From Nitrospinae bacterium RIFCSPLOWO2_12_FULL_45_22 (GTDB lineage: Bacteria; 2-12-FULL-45-22), in the NCBI GenBank assembly GCA_001803565.1, contig MHDQ01000276.1:1-13862 (forward strand): DNA of 13,862 bases. The letters are read 5' to 3'. Position numbers and translations under genes: made by a program. The notes beneath the pieces are model-generated. The model searched no databases and was not told the DNA's origin. It was given only the letters and a program-made list of their open reading frames with translations. Below, one piece after another: positions 1-5,701 of the stretch. The number at the start of each line of letters is the position of its first letter. Positions within the stretch are counted from its first letter, which is position 1.

Positions 1-1
1 C

Positions 2-76
2 ACGGAAATATACACCCATGTGATGGAAAAAGATATTTCCAATATTGTAAGTCCATTGGATGCCATACAAAAGTAA
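2..76 (+). CDS. Tyrosine recombinase (XerC/D or integron-integrase-like), C-terminal end only
   Basis: This is a partial gene entering from the left edge. Reading from base 2 gives 24 codons ending at TAA (74-76), with the translation beginning TEIYTHVMEKD and ending in SPLDAIQK. The IYTHV word is the hallmark around the nucleophilic tyrosine of the tyrosine-recombinase (phage integrase, XerC/D) family. The tail motif SPLD after about 15 residues is common in integron integrases and related chromosomal or mobile-element recombinases, and differs from the usual XerC/XerD tail. The enzyme would catalyse site-specific DNA strand exchange through a 3'-phosphotyrosyl intermediate. The catalytic Tyr appears to be residue 4 of the visible fragment. 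It is convergent with pepA, leaving 80 bases between the stop codons. Whether the rest of the gene is intact cannot be seen. The family call is fairly secure from the Tyr box; the subfamily is inference. Confidence 0.72.
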   Translation, partial: TEIYTHVMEKDISNIVSPLDAIQK

Positions 77-156
77 GGTCAATGGAGCTGATCCTTGGGG
101 CGGACCAAGATAACATGTTGTTTATTTTATCTAGAAGGGGAAGGGTAATCTGGTGG

Positions 157-1659
157 CTAGGCAAGCCAATCTCGTAAAAACTGTACCAGGAGTCTAACAC
201 CCACCCCAGTAGCACCTTTGGGTATATAGGGTCTATCTTTGTCGCTCCAGGCGGTGCCAGCAATATCCAGATGGACCCATTTATATTTCTCCGCAAACTT
301 GCCTAAGAAGGCGGCACCGGTGATAGTCCCGGCGGGCCTGCCCCCCACATTCTTCAGGTCAGCAATATCGCTCTTGATCTGTTCGTTATATTCTTCCCAA
401 AGAGGTAATTCCCATACCCGTTCCCCGGATACCTCTCCGGCCTTTTTTATCCGGGCAATCAGGTCGGGGTCATTACCCATTGTCCCGGTAGCGATATGGC
501 CCAGGGCAATGACGCAGGCACCAGTCAGGGTAGCCAGGTCTATAACCGCCGTAGGGTTATATCGCTCCGCATAAGTCAGGGCATCAGCCAGGATCAGACG
601 GCCTTCCGCATCGGTAGAGATCACTTCTATAGTCTTGCCCGAAAGCGATTTAATGATATCACCCGGTTTTAAAGCACTGCCACTGGGTAGGTTCTCCGTG
701 GCTGGGACTAATCCTACCACATGAATAGGGAGTTTTAGTTTAGCAATAGCCTGCATAGTCCCTAACACCGCCGCCCCACCAGCCATATCGTACTTCATCT
801 CTTCCATCTTTTCGCTGGGCTTGATAGATATACCACCGCTGTCAAAGGTTATACCTTTTCCAATAACAACTATAGTAGGCCGCCCTTCTTGAGGCTGGTT
901 ATGCTCCAGGATGATAAAGCGGGGTGGCTGTTGACTACCCTGGGCTACCGCCATAAAGGCCCCCATATTCAATTCCCTGATCTGGTTCTCATCCAGAATC
1001 TGGCAAGCCAGGCCAGCTTCCTGGGCGATCTTTTGGGCCTCTTCAGCCATGTCTTTAGGTGTGTGGGCATTTCCTGGATGATTGACCAGGTCCCGTACCC
1101 GACTAACGGCCAGGGCAATAATCTCACCGGTTTTAGCTCCAGGTTCAATCTTGCTCATTCTAGCACTTTCCCTTTCTACCAGACAGACTCCTTCTATCTC
1201 TTTCAATTCGTCTTTATTTCCGGTCTTATATTCCTTGAACTGATAAGTCCCCAGCACACATCCTTCTATAGTAGCCTGGGCGGCTGCAGAGACACTGATT
1301 CCGGTATTTTTTATATCCGGGAGTATAGTAGAAAAGCTTTTTACTCCCAGTTTCTGTAGGCGTTTACTAGCACGGCCAGCCGCCTCTCTTATCTTATCCA
1401 GATCAAATTTTTCCTCTTTACCTAAGCCCATTAGAACTACCCTCTTACTGGGTATAGCCCCCCGGGGATAGATGATAGACACCTGGTCAGCTTTACCCTT
1501 GAAGTCGCCTGCTTCCCATATCTCTTTGATCATACCGCCCAATGCCTGATCCAATTCCTGAATAACCTTATCTTCTAGGCCCCTGTCGTCAAAAAGGCCT
1601 ACTACAATAGCCTCTGCTATCTCATCCTTTAAATTGCCTGATTTGACCGTTATCTTCAT
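157..1659 (-). CDS. pepA: Leucyl aminopeptidase (cytosol aminopeptidase, peptidase family M17)
   Basis: This cytosolic, two-metal, hexameric-family exopeptidase releases N-terminal amino acids, preferring Leu, in peptide turnover. The 500 residues match the family's usual length. The N-terminal half (about 1-165) is the macro-like domain, and the catalytic domain follows. Expected metal ligands are all visible: K268, D273 (FDSGG), D291 (KYDMAGGA), D350 and E352. The catalytic residues K280 and R354 are also present. The family signature NTDAEGRL reads STDAEGRL here (348-355), so the first Asn is Ser; metal and catalytic residues are untouched. ATG is at 1659 on the minus strand, with an AAAGGAG ribosome-binding site at 1678-1672, a rather long 12 bases away. 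It is transcribed divergently from mraZ across a 427-base gap. In some bacteria PepA also binds DNA (Xer accessory factor, carAB repressor); nothing here shows that role. Confidence 0.95.
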   Translation of the reverse strand: MKITVKSGNLKDEIAEAIVVGLFDDRGLEDKVIQELDQALGGMIKEIWEAGDFKGKADQVSIIYPRGAIPSKRVVLMGLGKEEKFDLDKIREAAGRASKRLQKLGVKSFSTILPDIKNTGISVSAAAQATIEGCVLGTYQFKEYKTGNKDELKEIEGVCLVERESARMSKIEPGAKTGEIIALAVSRVRDLVNHPGNAHTPKDMAEEAQKIAQEAGLACQILDENQIRELNMGAFMAVAQGSQQPPRFIILEHNQPQEGRPTIVVIGKGITFDSGGISIKPSEKMEEMKYDMAGGAAVLGTMQAIAKLKLPIHVVGLVPATENLPSGSALKPGDIIKSLSGKTIEVISTDAEGRLILADALTYAERYNPTAVIDLATLTGACVIALGHIATGTMGNDPDLIARIKKAGEVSGERVWELPLWEEYNEQIKSDIADLKNVGGRPAGTITGAAFLGKFAEKYKWVHLDIAGTAWSDKDRPYIPKGATGVGVRLLVQFLRDWLA

Positions 1660-1819
1660 TTTCCCAGCACTCTCCTTTCTATAGACTATCTTCTTGTGCT
1701 CTCTGTAGCTTTATGTCTCTCGTTATAATCTTATTACAAACAGATAATATATTCCAATGTTGTGTCATACACCACAGTCCTTATTTGGCTAAACGGTTAC
1801 CAAAATTTAAAATCTTTTA

Positions 1820-1931
1820 CTGAACCCTGTCAACTGAACCCCGTGAACTGTTACAGGGAAACCTCTTGAATGTCAGATAAAGGGTAACAGTTCAGGTTCT
1901 TTGTCATTTTCGATAGGGGTTGAACTGTTAC
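1820..1931. repeat. Cluster of TGAACTGTTAC words: two direct copies, one inverted copy, plus a 14-base tandem
   Basis: The 11-base word TGAACTGTTAC occurs exactly at 1844-1854 and 1921-1931. Its exact reverse complement GTAACAGTTCA is at 1884-1894, so neighbouring pairs can form hairpins. Just before the first copy, CTGAACCCTGTCAA (1820-1833) is followed by CTGAACCCCGTGAA (1834-1847), an imperfect 14-base tandem. The shorter unit AACGGTTAC also appears at 1792-1800. A near copy, GTGAACGGTTACAG, recurs at 13662-13675 in the murG-murC gap and differs from 1843-1856 at one base in 14. That recurrence favours a dispersed repeat over a promoter-specific operator, but an operator role for a pepA or mraZ regulator is not excluded. 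Confidence 0.7.
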
Positions 1932-1968
1932 GATGAAGGTAAGATAAGAGATGGTTTTTCAGGCACAG

Positions 1969-1995
1969 AAAAAAATTTTCCAGGAAAATTTTTTT
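1969..1995. repeat. AT-rich inverted repeat directly upstream of the mraZ promoter
   Basis: Two 13-base arms, AAAAAAATTTTCC (1969-1981) and GGAAAATTTTTTT (1983-1995), are perfect reverse complements around a single base. The right arm ends two bases before the TTGACA -35 box. The A-tract/T-tract composition and position suit an UP element for the RNA polymerase alpha subunit, intrinsically bent DNA, or a repressor site. A one-base loop makes it an unlikely RNA terminator. The symmetry is directly visible; the function is inference. Confidence 0.65.
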
Positions 1996-1997
1996 TC

Positions 1998-2026
1998 TTG
2001 ACATTTTATATTCTGTGGGGTAAATT
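1998..2026 (+). promoter_or_regulatory. Sigma70-type promoter for the mraZ operon
   Basis: A perfect TTGACA (1998-2003) is followed after the optimal 17 bases by TAAATT (2021-2026), which matches the -10 consensus at 4 of 6 positions. Transcription would begin near 2032-2034, giving a leader of about 54 bases before the mraZ GTG at 2087. The perfect -35 element, an upstream AT-rich inverted repeat and downstream MraZ boxes together make this the likely main promoter of the dcw operon. Confidence 0.72.
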
Positions 2027-2036
2027 TTGTGCCGTA

Positions 2037-2071
2037 GTGGAGCATAGTGGTACGAAGTGGTAAAAAGGGGC
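2037..2071 (+). promoter_or_regulatory. MraZ operator: GTGGN boxes at 10-base spacing
   Basis: GTGGA (2037-2041), GTGGT (2047-2051) and GTGGT (2057-2061) are spaced exactly 10 bases apart, and a degenerate fourth, GGGGC (2067-2071), is in phase. Short G-rich boxes separated by five bases, just downstream of the promoter and upstream of mraZ, are the known MraZ binding layout; in E. coli it is TGGGN repeats with 5-base spacers. One helical turn per box places all boxes on the same face of the DNA. The array starts at about +4 relative to the predicted start site, so bound MraZ would block initiation or early elongation, that is, negative autoregulation. Confidence 0.78.
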
Positions 2072-2087
2072 GGGAGGGGCTAGGGGG
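2067..2087 (+). promoter_or_regulatory. G-rich mraZ leader: ribosome-binding site within a potential G-quadruplex
   Basis: Four G-tracts (2067-2070, 2072-2074, 2076-2079, 2083-2087) are separated by loops of 1, 1 and 3 bases, on the mRNA-sense strand. The GGGAGGGG segment (2072-2079) is also the probable Shine-Dalgarno sequence, 7 bases before the GTG start at 2087. The last G of the last tract is the first base of that start codon. Folding as a quadruplex would hide the ribosome site. The motif is directly visible; folding and effect are inference. Confidence 0.6.
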
Positions 2088-2539
2088 TGTTTTTAGGGAA
2101 ATATACTACCAATTTAGACCCTAAAGGCCGGGTGGTCATGCCAGCAAAATTCCGCGAGGTCTTGCGGGGCATAGAAGTAGACCGGCTCTATCTATCTTTC
2201 AATGGCAGACATCTCTCAGCTTACCCCCCTCAAATTTGGGAAGAACTCCACGCCAACCTTTATAACAAAATAACCACCTCCCCTCATCTTGATGGCAACC
2301 TGAGCGATTACCGCCGCTATATGAACTCCCTAACCTCTCCTTGTAATATAGATAAACAAGGTAGGCTCCTTATCCCGGGTGAATTGCGGGATAAAGCCGG
2401 AATAACTAAAGAAGCAATTATATCCGGGAACGAGAAGATGATTGATATCTGGAGTAAAGAAGGATGGGATAAATTTGAGCAGGAGATGCAGGGGAAATTG
2501 GCTGAGATGAGTAAAGACCTATCGGCTATAGGATTTTAA
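2087..2539 (+). CDS. mraZ: Transcriptional regulator and division-cluster repressor MraZ
   Basis: MraZ is an AbrB-fold DNA-binding protein that assembles into rings and controls the dcw operon it heads. The 150 residues are typical. Two tandem SpoVT/AbrB-like half-domains are visible: the first around DPKGRVVMPAKFRE (11-24) and the second around DKQGRLLIPGELRD (89-102). Each keeps the family's Asp-x-x-Gly-Arg core. A charged C-terminal helix (about 123-145) follows. Translation starts at GTG 2087, which gives the family's usual N-terminus MFLGKY and has a strong G-rich ribosome site. The gene is directly downstream of in-phase GTGG boxes, its expected operator. Its stop codon overlaps the rsmH start by one base (TAATG). 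Function is secure from motifs and position. Confidence 0.96.
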   Translation: MFLGKYTTNLDPKGRVVMPAKFREVLRGIEVDRLYLSFNGRHLSAYPPQIWEELHANLYNKITTSPHLDGNLSDYRRYMNSLTSPCNIDKQGRLLIPGELRDKAGITKEAIISGNEKMIDIWSKEGWDKFEQEMQGKLAEMSKDLSAIGF

Positions 2540-3495
2540 TGGCTATGCCAGTCTCGAAGGAAAAGATATATCATTCGCCGGTACTCCTTTCAGAAACCTT
2601 GGAACTTTTAAAGGTACAAGCGGGGAAGATTTACCTGGATTGCACCTTAGGCGGGGGGGGGCATGCCGGGCATATTTTGCGACAAAGTGCCCCATCGGGA
2701 CATCTAATAGGGATTGACCGGGATAAGGAAGCGCTAAAGATAGCCCGGGAGAGGCTAGCCCTCTTTCAGGATAGGATATCCCTGGTGCAGGACAATTTTA
2801 TCAATTTAAAAGAGATATTAGCCCATTTGAAAATAACGCAGGTAGACGGGATTTTCTTTGATCTGGGGGTATCTAAATACCAATTAGCTGATGAAGTAAG
2901 GGGTTTTAGCTTTAAGCGAGATGGGCCATTAGATATGCGAATGGATAAGCGAGAGCAAGTTACTGCAGCCCTGTTAGTTAATGAACTCCCCTTAGGGGAG
3001 TTGACAAGATTAATTTTTATGTATGGGGAGGAGCGCTGGGCAGCCAGGATTGCTCAAGGTATCTGCCAGGCCCGGCAAAAGCACCCCCTGGTCAGTACCC
3101 TGGAACTGGCCAAAATCGTTACCGATGCTATACCGCTCCCTCATCGTCCCAAAAGTATCCATCCAGCTACTAAGACTTTTCAAGCCTTTCGCATTGCAGT
3201 GAATAAAGAATTAGAGTCCATAGGGTCAGCCATTTCCGCTGCCATCAGTTCTCTAGCCCCAGGAGGGAGAATCTGTCTTATCTCTTATCATTCCCTGGAA
3301 GATCGGGTCGTTAAACAGACCCTTAAGGTATTAGAAAAAGGGTGCCTTTGCCCCCCTGGTGCCCCAGCCTGTGTTTGTGGGGAGAAGGCCCAGGTCAAGA
3401 TCCTGACCAAACAACCCATCACACCGTCTGGCAGCGAGGTGGCTAAAAACCCCTCAGCCCGGAGTGCCAGGCTACGGGCAGCGGAAAAAATATGA
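2539..3495 (+). CDS. rsmH: 16S rRNA (cytosine(1402)-N4)-methyltransferase RsmH (MraW)
   Basis: RsmH uses S-adenosylmethionine to N4-methylate cytosine 1402 of 16S rRNA, tuning the ribosomal P site. It is 318 residues, normal for the family. Motif I of the Rossmann-type fold is LDCTLGGGGHAGHIL (33-47), GIDRD at 58-62 is the acidic loop that holds SAM, and FFDLGVSKYQL (106-116) and FSFKRDGPLDMRMD (123-136) are RsmH-specific. HPATKTFQAFRIAVNKEL (208-225) belongs to the inserted helical domain, and ISYHSLEDRVVK (248-259) closes the catalytic domain. A Cys-rich CLCPPGAPACVC stretch (269-280) is typical of the C-terminus. The ATG overlaps the mraZ stop; AGGA at 2530-2533 is a modest ribosome site, and M3 (2545) is an alternative start. 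Nine consecutive Gs (2653-2661) encode part of motif I. Confidence 0.97.
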   Translation: MAMPVSKEKIYHSPVLLSETLELLKVQAGKIYLDCTLGGGGHAGHILRQSAPSGHLIGIDRDKEALKIARERLALFQDRISLVQDNFINLKEILAHLKITQVDGIFFDLGVSKYQLADEVRGFSFKRDGPLDMRMDKREQVTAALLVNELPLGELTRLIFMYGEERWAARIAQGICQARQKHPLVSTLELAKIVTDAIPLPHRPKSIHPATKTFQAFRIAVNKELESIGSAISAAISSLAPGGRICLISYHSLEDRVVKQTLKVLEKGCLCPPGAPACVCGEKAQVKILTKQPITPSGSEVAKNPSARSARLRAAEKI

Positions 3496-3848
3496 GGAGA
3501 TTTGGGGTCAAGGTGAAGAAATTATTTTATCCAGTCGCTTCTATTATTTTAGTCGTGAGCGGCCTATTTATTTACCTCTGGTCTCATATAACTGTCCTGG
3601 AAAAGGGGTACCACTTTAATATCCTGAAGAAGGAATATGAGGGACTAAAGGAAAATAATAAACAACTTAAATTGGAAAAGGCTAAACTCTCTTCGCTGGA
3701 AGGGGTAGAGAAAATCGCCCGGGAGAAACTCGGCCTGATCCATCCCTCGGATGATCAAATGATCCCGGTAATAATAGACGAGCCGAACCAGAGTATAAAC
3801 ACATATACCCTTGAAGGGCATAGGGATTTTCATTCTGGGCACAGATGA
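3492..3848 (+). CDS. ftsL: Cell division protein FtsL
   Basis: FtsL is a small bitopic membrane protein of the divisome. It pairs through a coiled coil with FtsB/DivIC and activates FtsWI. It has 118 residues: a basic cytoplasmic start (1-10), one membrane segment (about 12-30) and a periplasmic Lys/Glu/Leu-rich coiled coil (about 38-72). The SLEGVEKIAREKLGLIHPSDDQMI stretch (about 68-91, given here in outline) is the usual FtsL/DivIC end motif. The ATG overlaps the rsmH stop (ATGA at 3492-3495) and the ftsI start overlaps this gene's stop the same way. After about residue 95 the tail (NTYTLEGHRDFHSGHR) has no family character; its DNA contains CACAGATGAACACAG (3840-3854 region), which looks repeat-derived. 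Family assignment rests on size, topology, the end motif and position between rsmH and ftsI. Confidence 0.9.
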   Translation: MRRFGVKVKKLFYPVASIILVVSGLFIYLWSHITVLEKGYHFNILKKEYEGLKENNKQLKLEKAKLSSLEGVEKIAREKLGLIHPSDDQMIPVIIDEPNQSINTYTLEGHRDFHSGHR

Positions 3849-3866
3849 ACACAGACTATCAGGATA
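3829..3866. repeat. CACAGAT-type words across the ftsL/ftsI junction
   Basis: The junction reads TTCATTCTGGGCACAGATG then AACACAGACTAT, containing two ACAGA words across the ATGA overlap. The reverse complement of about 13695-13718, before murC, has a similar arrangement: GCAGAT, then a short spacer, then CACAGATT. Two similar short tracts at gene borders suggest a dispersed repeat. The match is loose and the call is tentative. Confidence 0.35.
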
Positions 3867-5659
3867 TTAAATATAGCTGCCAGGGGTCAGGGATCAGAGG
3901 TCAGCCAACCCCTGACCCCCGAAGGTCTCTTAATAAGAGGGGCAAGATAATCCTTATCTGTTTCTTCCTCTGGATGGGGGTGGTTGTGGGTCGGTTCTAT
4001 CATCTTCAAATAATTAAGCATGAAGAGCTGTTCCAGAAGGCGAATAAGCAATATGAACGTACTTATCTTTACCGACCTGAGCGCGGCAATATTTATGACC
4101 GTAACCATAGGTTATTGGCGTGCACTATAGAATTAGACTCGGTCTTTTTAGACGCTGCAATGATAACAAATACTTCGCATTTATCAAAAACCTTAGCTGG
4201 TATATTGGAAGTAGATAATCAAGATTTATCCAAAAGGATTGCTGGCGGGAAGAATTTTATCTGGGTGAAGAGAAAAATATCTACTGATGAGGCAAAGAGT
4301 ATAAAAGATGCCGGGCTAGGAGGAGTGGGCTTAATCAAAGAAGGACAAAGGCTCTATCCAGAAAGAGGTCTGGCTGCCCAGGTTCTCGGTTTTGTAGGAA
4401 TGGATCAGCAAGGTTTAGCCGGGATAGAGTATTTTTATGATGATCTTTTAGGAGAGGAGTCCTTCTGGCTTAAGGAACACCAGGATGCCTTTGGGAGGAA
4501 GCTATATCTGCCTGATGATCTGCTCCAGACCCTACCTGCCGGTAAAGATATAGTTTTATCCCTGGATAGAACGATCCAACATATTGTAGAAAAAGAACTG
4601 GCGCTCCAGGTAAATCGCTTAAAGGCAAAGGCCGGGGTAGCCATTATCATGGACCCCTTTACGGGCGAGATACTGGCTTTAGCCGTACAACCCGCTTTTG
4701 ACCCCTCCTACTACCCACATTATCCCCCGGAAAAATGGAGAAACCGGGCCGTATCAGATATTTATGAACCGGGCTCTACCTTTAAATTAATCCCATTATC
4801 AGCCGCTCTTGAAGAATCCCTGGTATCTCCCCAGGACAGGTTTTATTGTGGAAATGGCATAGCCAATTTCGGTAGCATAGTAATCCACGATATCCACCCC
4901 TACGACTGGCTCTCACTAGCAGATGTTATTTCCCACTCCAGCAATATCGGCACTATTCAAGTTAGCCAGAGGCTTGGCAGCAACCAGCTTTATCATTATA
5001 TTAAAAAATTTGGGTTTGGGGCCAAGACCGGGATAGAGCTACCAGGCGAATCACCGGGCATATTCAGACCCCTAAGAAACTGGTCTAAGACTTCTTTGCC
5101 AGCCATTACTATAGGCCAGGAGATCGGTGTAACCCCAATCCAACTCTTGCGGGCTTATGCCGTTATTGCTAATGGAGGCTATGTAGTCCCGCCAAAGGTG
5201 GTCCGGGCTATCATTGAACCGGGGCAAGCCAAAAACACCCTTTCTTCCTCGAAACCACACAAGATCCTTTCTCCTGCTACCTGCGAGAAAGTTACCTCTA
5301 TATTAATCCAGGCAGTAGAGGAGGGAACGGGTAAAGAGGCCTCGCTGCCTAATTATACCGTAGCAGGCAAGACCGGTACTGCCCAGAAATTTGACCCTGC
5401 GACAAAGAGTTATTCAAATACCCAATCTATTGCCTCATTTGTTGGGTTTGTCCCTGCTCGGCAGGCTAGCATGGTCATATTAGTCATGCTGGATGAACCC
5501 CAGGAAAAGTCTCTGGGGGGAATAGCTGCTGCACCGGTTTTTAGAAAGATAGCCAGGCAAGTGTTGAGATATTTACGGGTACCGCCAGATAAAGGAGCTA
5601 TAACTAACGTCATTAGTCATTGGTCATTGACCAATGCGGGCTATAAGGCTTTAAACTAG
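3845..5659 (+). CDS. ftsI: Septal peptidoglycan D,D-transpeptidase FtsI (class B penicillin-binding protein, PBP3)
   Basis: FtsI cross-links septal glycan strands with FtsW. It has 604 residues: cytoplasmic N-terminus, one membrane segment (about 34-50) and the PBP dimerisation/pedestal domain (about 65-225) with RPERGNIYDRN (77-87). The transpeptidase domain (about 260-575) shows all three active-site motifs: S311-T-F-K314, S365-S-N367 and K509-T-G511. No PASTA repeats follow, unlike SpoVD or PBP2x. ATG 3845 overlaps the ftsL stop (ATGA); no other ATG, GTG or TTG occurs in frame before the membrane segment, so this start is almost forced. Residues 11-27 are encoded by a palindromic GGGGTCAGGG...CCCTGACCCC element. 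The last 18 or so residues (about 587-604) are encoded by another palindrome that spans the stop codon. Both ends therefore look repeat-derived, while the catalytic core is normal. Confidence 0.96.
   Translation: MNTDYQDIKYSCQGSGIRGQPTPDPRRSLNKRGKIILICFFLWMGVVVGRFYHLQIIKHEELFQKANKQYERTYLYRPERGNIYDRNHRLLACTIELDSVFLDAAMITNTSHLSKTLAGILEVDNQDLSKRIAGGKNFIWVKRKISTDEAKSIKDAGLGGVGLIKEGQRLYPERGLAAQVLGFVGMDQQGLAGIEYFYDDLLGEESFWLKEHQDAFGRKLYLPDDLLQTLPAGKDIVLSLDRTIQHIVEKELALQVNRLKAKAGVAIIMDPFTGEILALAVQPAFDPSYYPHYPPEKWRNRAVSDIYEPGSTFKLIPLSAALEESLVSPQDRFYCGNGIANFGSIVIHDIHPYDWLSLADVISHSSNIGTIQVSQRLGSNQLYHYIKKFGFGAKTGIELPGESPGIFRPLRNWSKTSLPAITIGQEIGVTPIQLLRAYAVIANGGYVVPPKVVRAIIEPGQAKNTLSSSKPHKILSPATCEKVTSILIQAVEEGTGKEASLPNYTVAGKTGTAQKFDPATKSYSNTQSIASFVGFVPARQASMVILVMLDEPQEKSLGGIAAAPVFRKIARQVLRYLRVPPDKGAITNVISHWSLTNAGYKALN
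3883..3919. repeat. GGGGTCAGGG / CCCTGACCCC palindrome inside the ftsI 5' coding region
   Basis: Perfect 10-base inverted arms lie at 3883-3892 and 3910-3919, with a 17-base loop that contains a further AGGTCAG. The element is in frame and encodes about residues 13-26 (QGSGIRGQPTPDPR), ahead of the membrane segment. It shares the GGTCA/TGACC core with elements at 5606-5687, 9771-9836 and 12326-12370. Confidence 0.6.
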
Positions 5660-5687
5660 TGACTAATGACCAGTGACCAATGACGTT
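5606..5687. repeat. Nested palindromic repeat spanning the ftsI stop codon
   Basis: Outer arms at 5606-5628 and 5665-5687 match over 23 bases with two mismatches. The left part also contains an inner perfect 9-base palindrome, CATTGGTCA/TGACCAATG, at 5618-5626 and 5628-5636, with one base between. The ftsI stop (5657-5659) lies in the loop. The left arm is translated as the FtsI tail (TNVISHWSLTNAG), and the right arm forms the leader of murE. There is no following T-run, so a Rho-independent terminator is unlikely. It is built from ATTGGTCA, TAGTCATT and TAATGACC words, as at 12326-12370. Confidence 0.7.
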
Positions 5688-5701
5688 CCCTATAGTAGGC
5701 T

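Larger units (their letters stand above)
1660..2086. other. Divergent pepA-mraZ intergenic region
   Basis: The gap between the two divergent start codons is 427 bases and holds no convincing ORF. From left to right it holds the pepA leader with its ribosome-binding site, an AT-rich stretch (about 1720-1755) where a pepA promoter would be expected but no clear -35/-10 pair was found, a cluster of AAC-N-GTTAC words (1791-1931), an AT-rich inverted repeat (1969-1995), the mraZ promoter (1998-2026), the MraZ boxes (2037-2071) and a G-rich leader (2067-2087). Each is listed separately. Confidence 0.8.

Noticed and set aside
2-156. A chromosomal integron with gene cassettes
   Set aside because: Only 24 codons of the recombinase are visible and no attI or attC-like site was seen; the SPLD tail is shared by non-integron recombinases.
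239-1359. Two plus-strand open frames of 111 and 156 codons opposite pepA
   Set aside because: They are antisense to a gene with every M17 motif, show no family features and have no ribosome sites; they are shadows.
1969-1995. Intrinsic terminator ahead of mraZ
   Set aside because: The loop is one base, the stem is nearly all A-T, and the upstream gene pepA is transcribed away from it.
2653-2661. Run of nine Gs in rsmH as a phase-variable frameshift site
   Set aside because: It encodes the conserved glycines of SAM motif I in the correct frame. A slippage switch in this housekeeping gene is unlikely, although the run is a sequencing-error risk.
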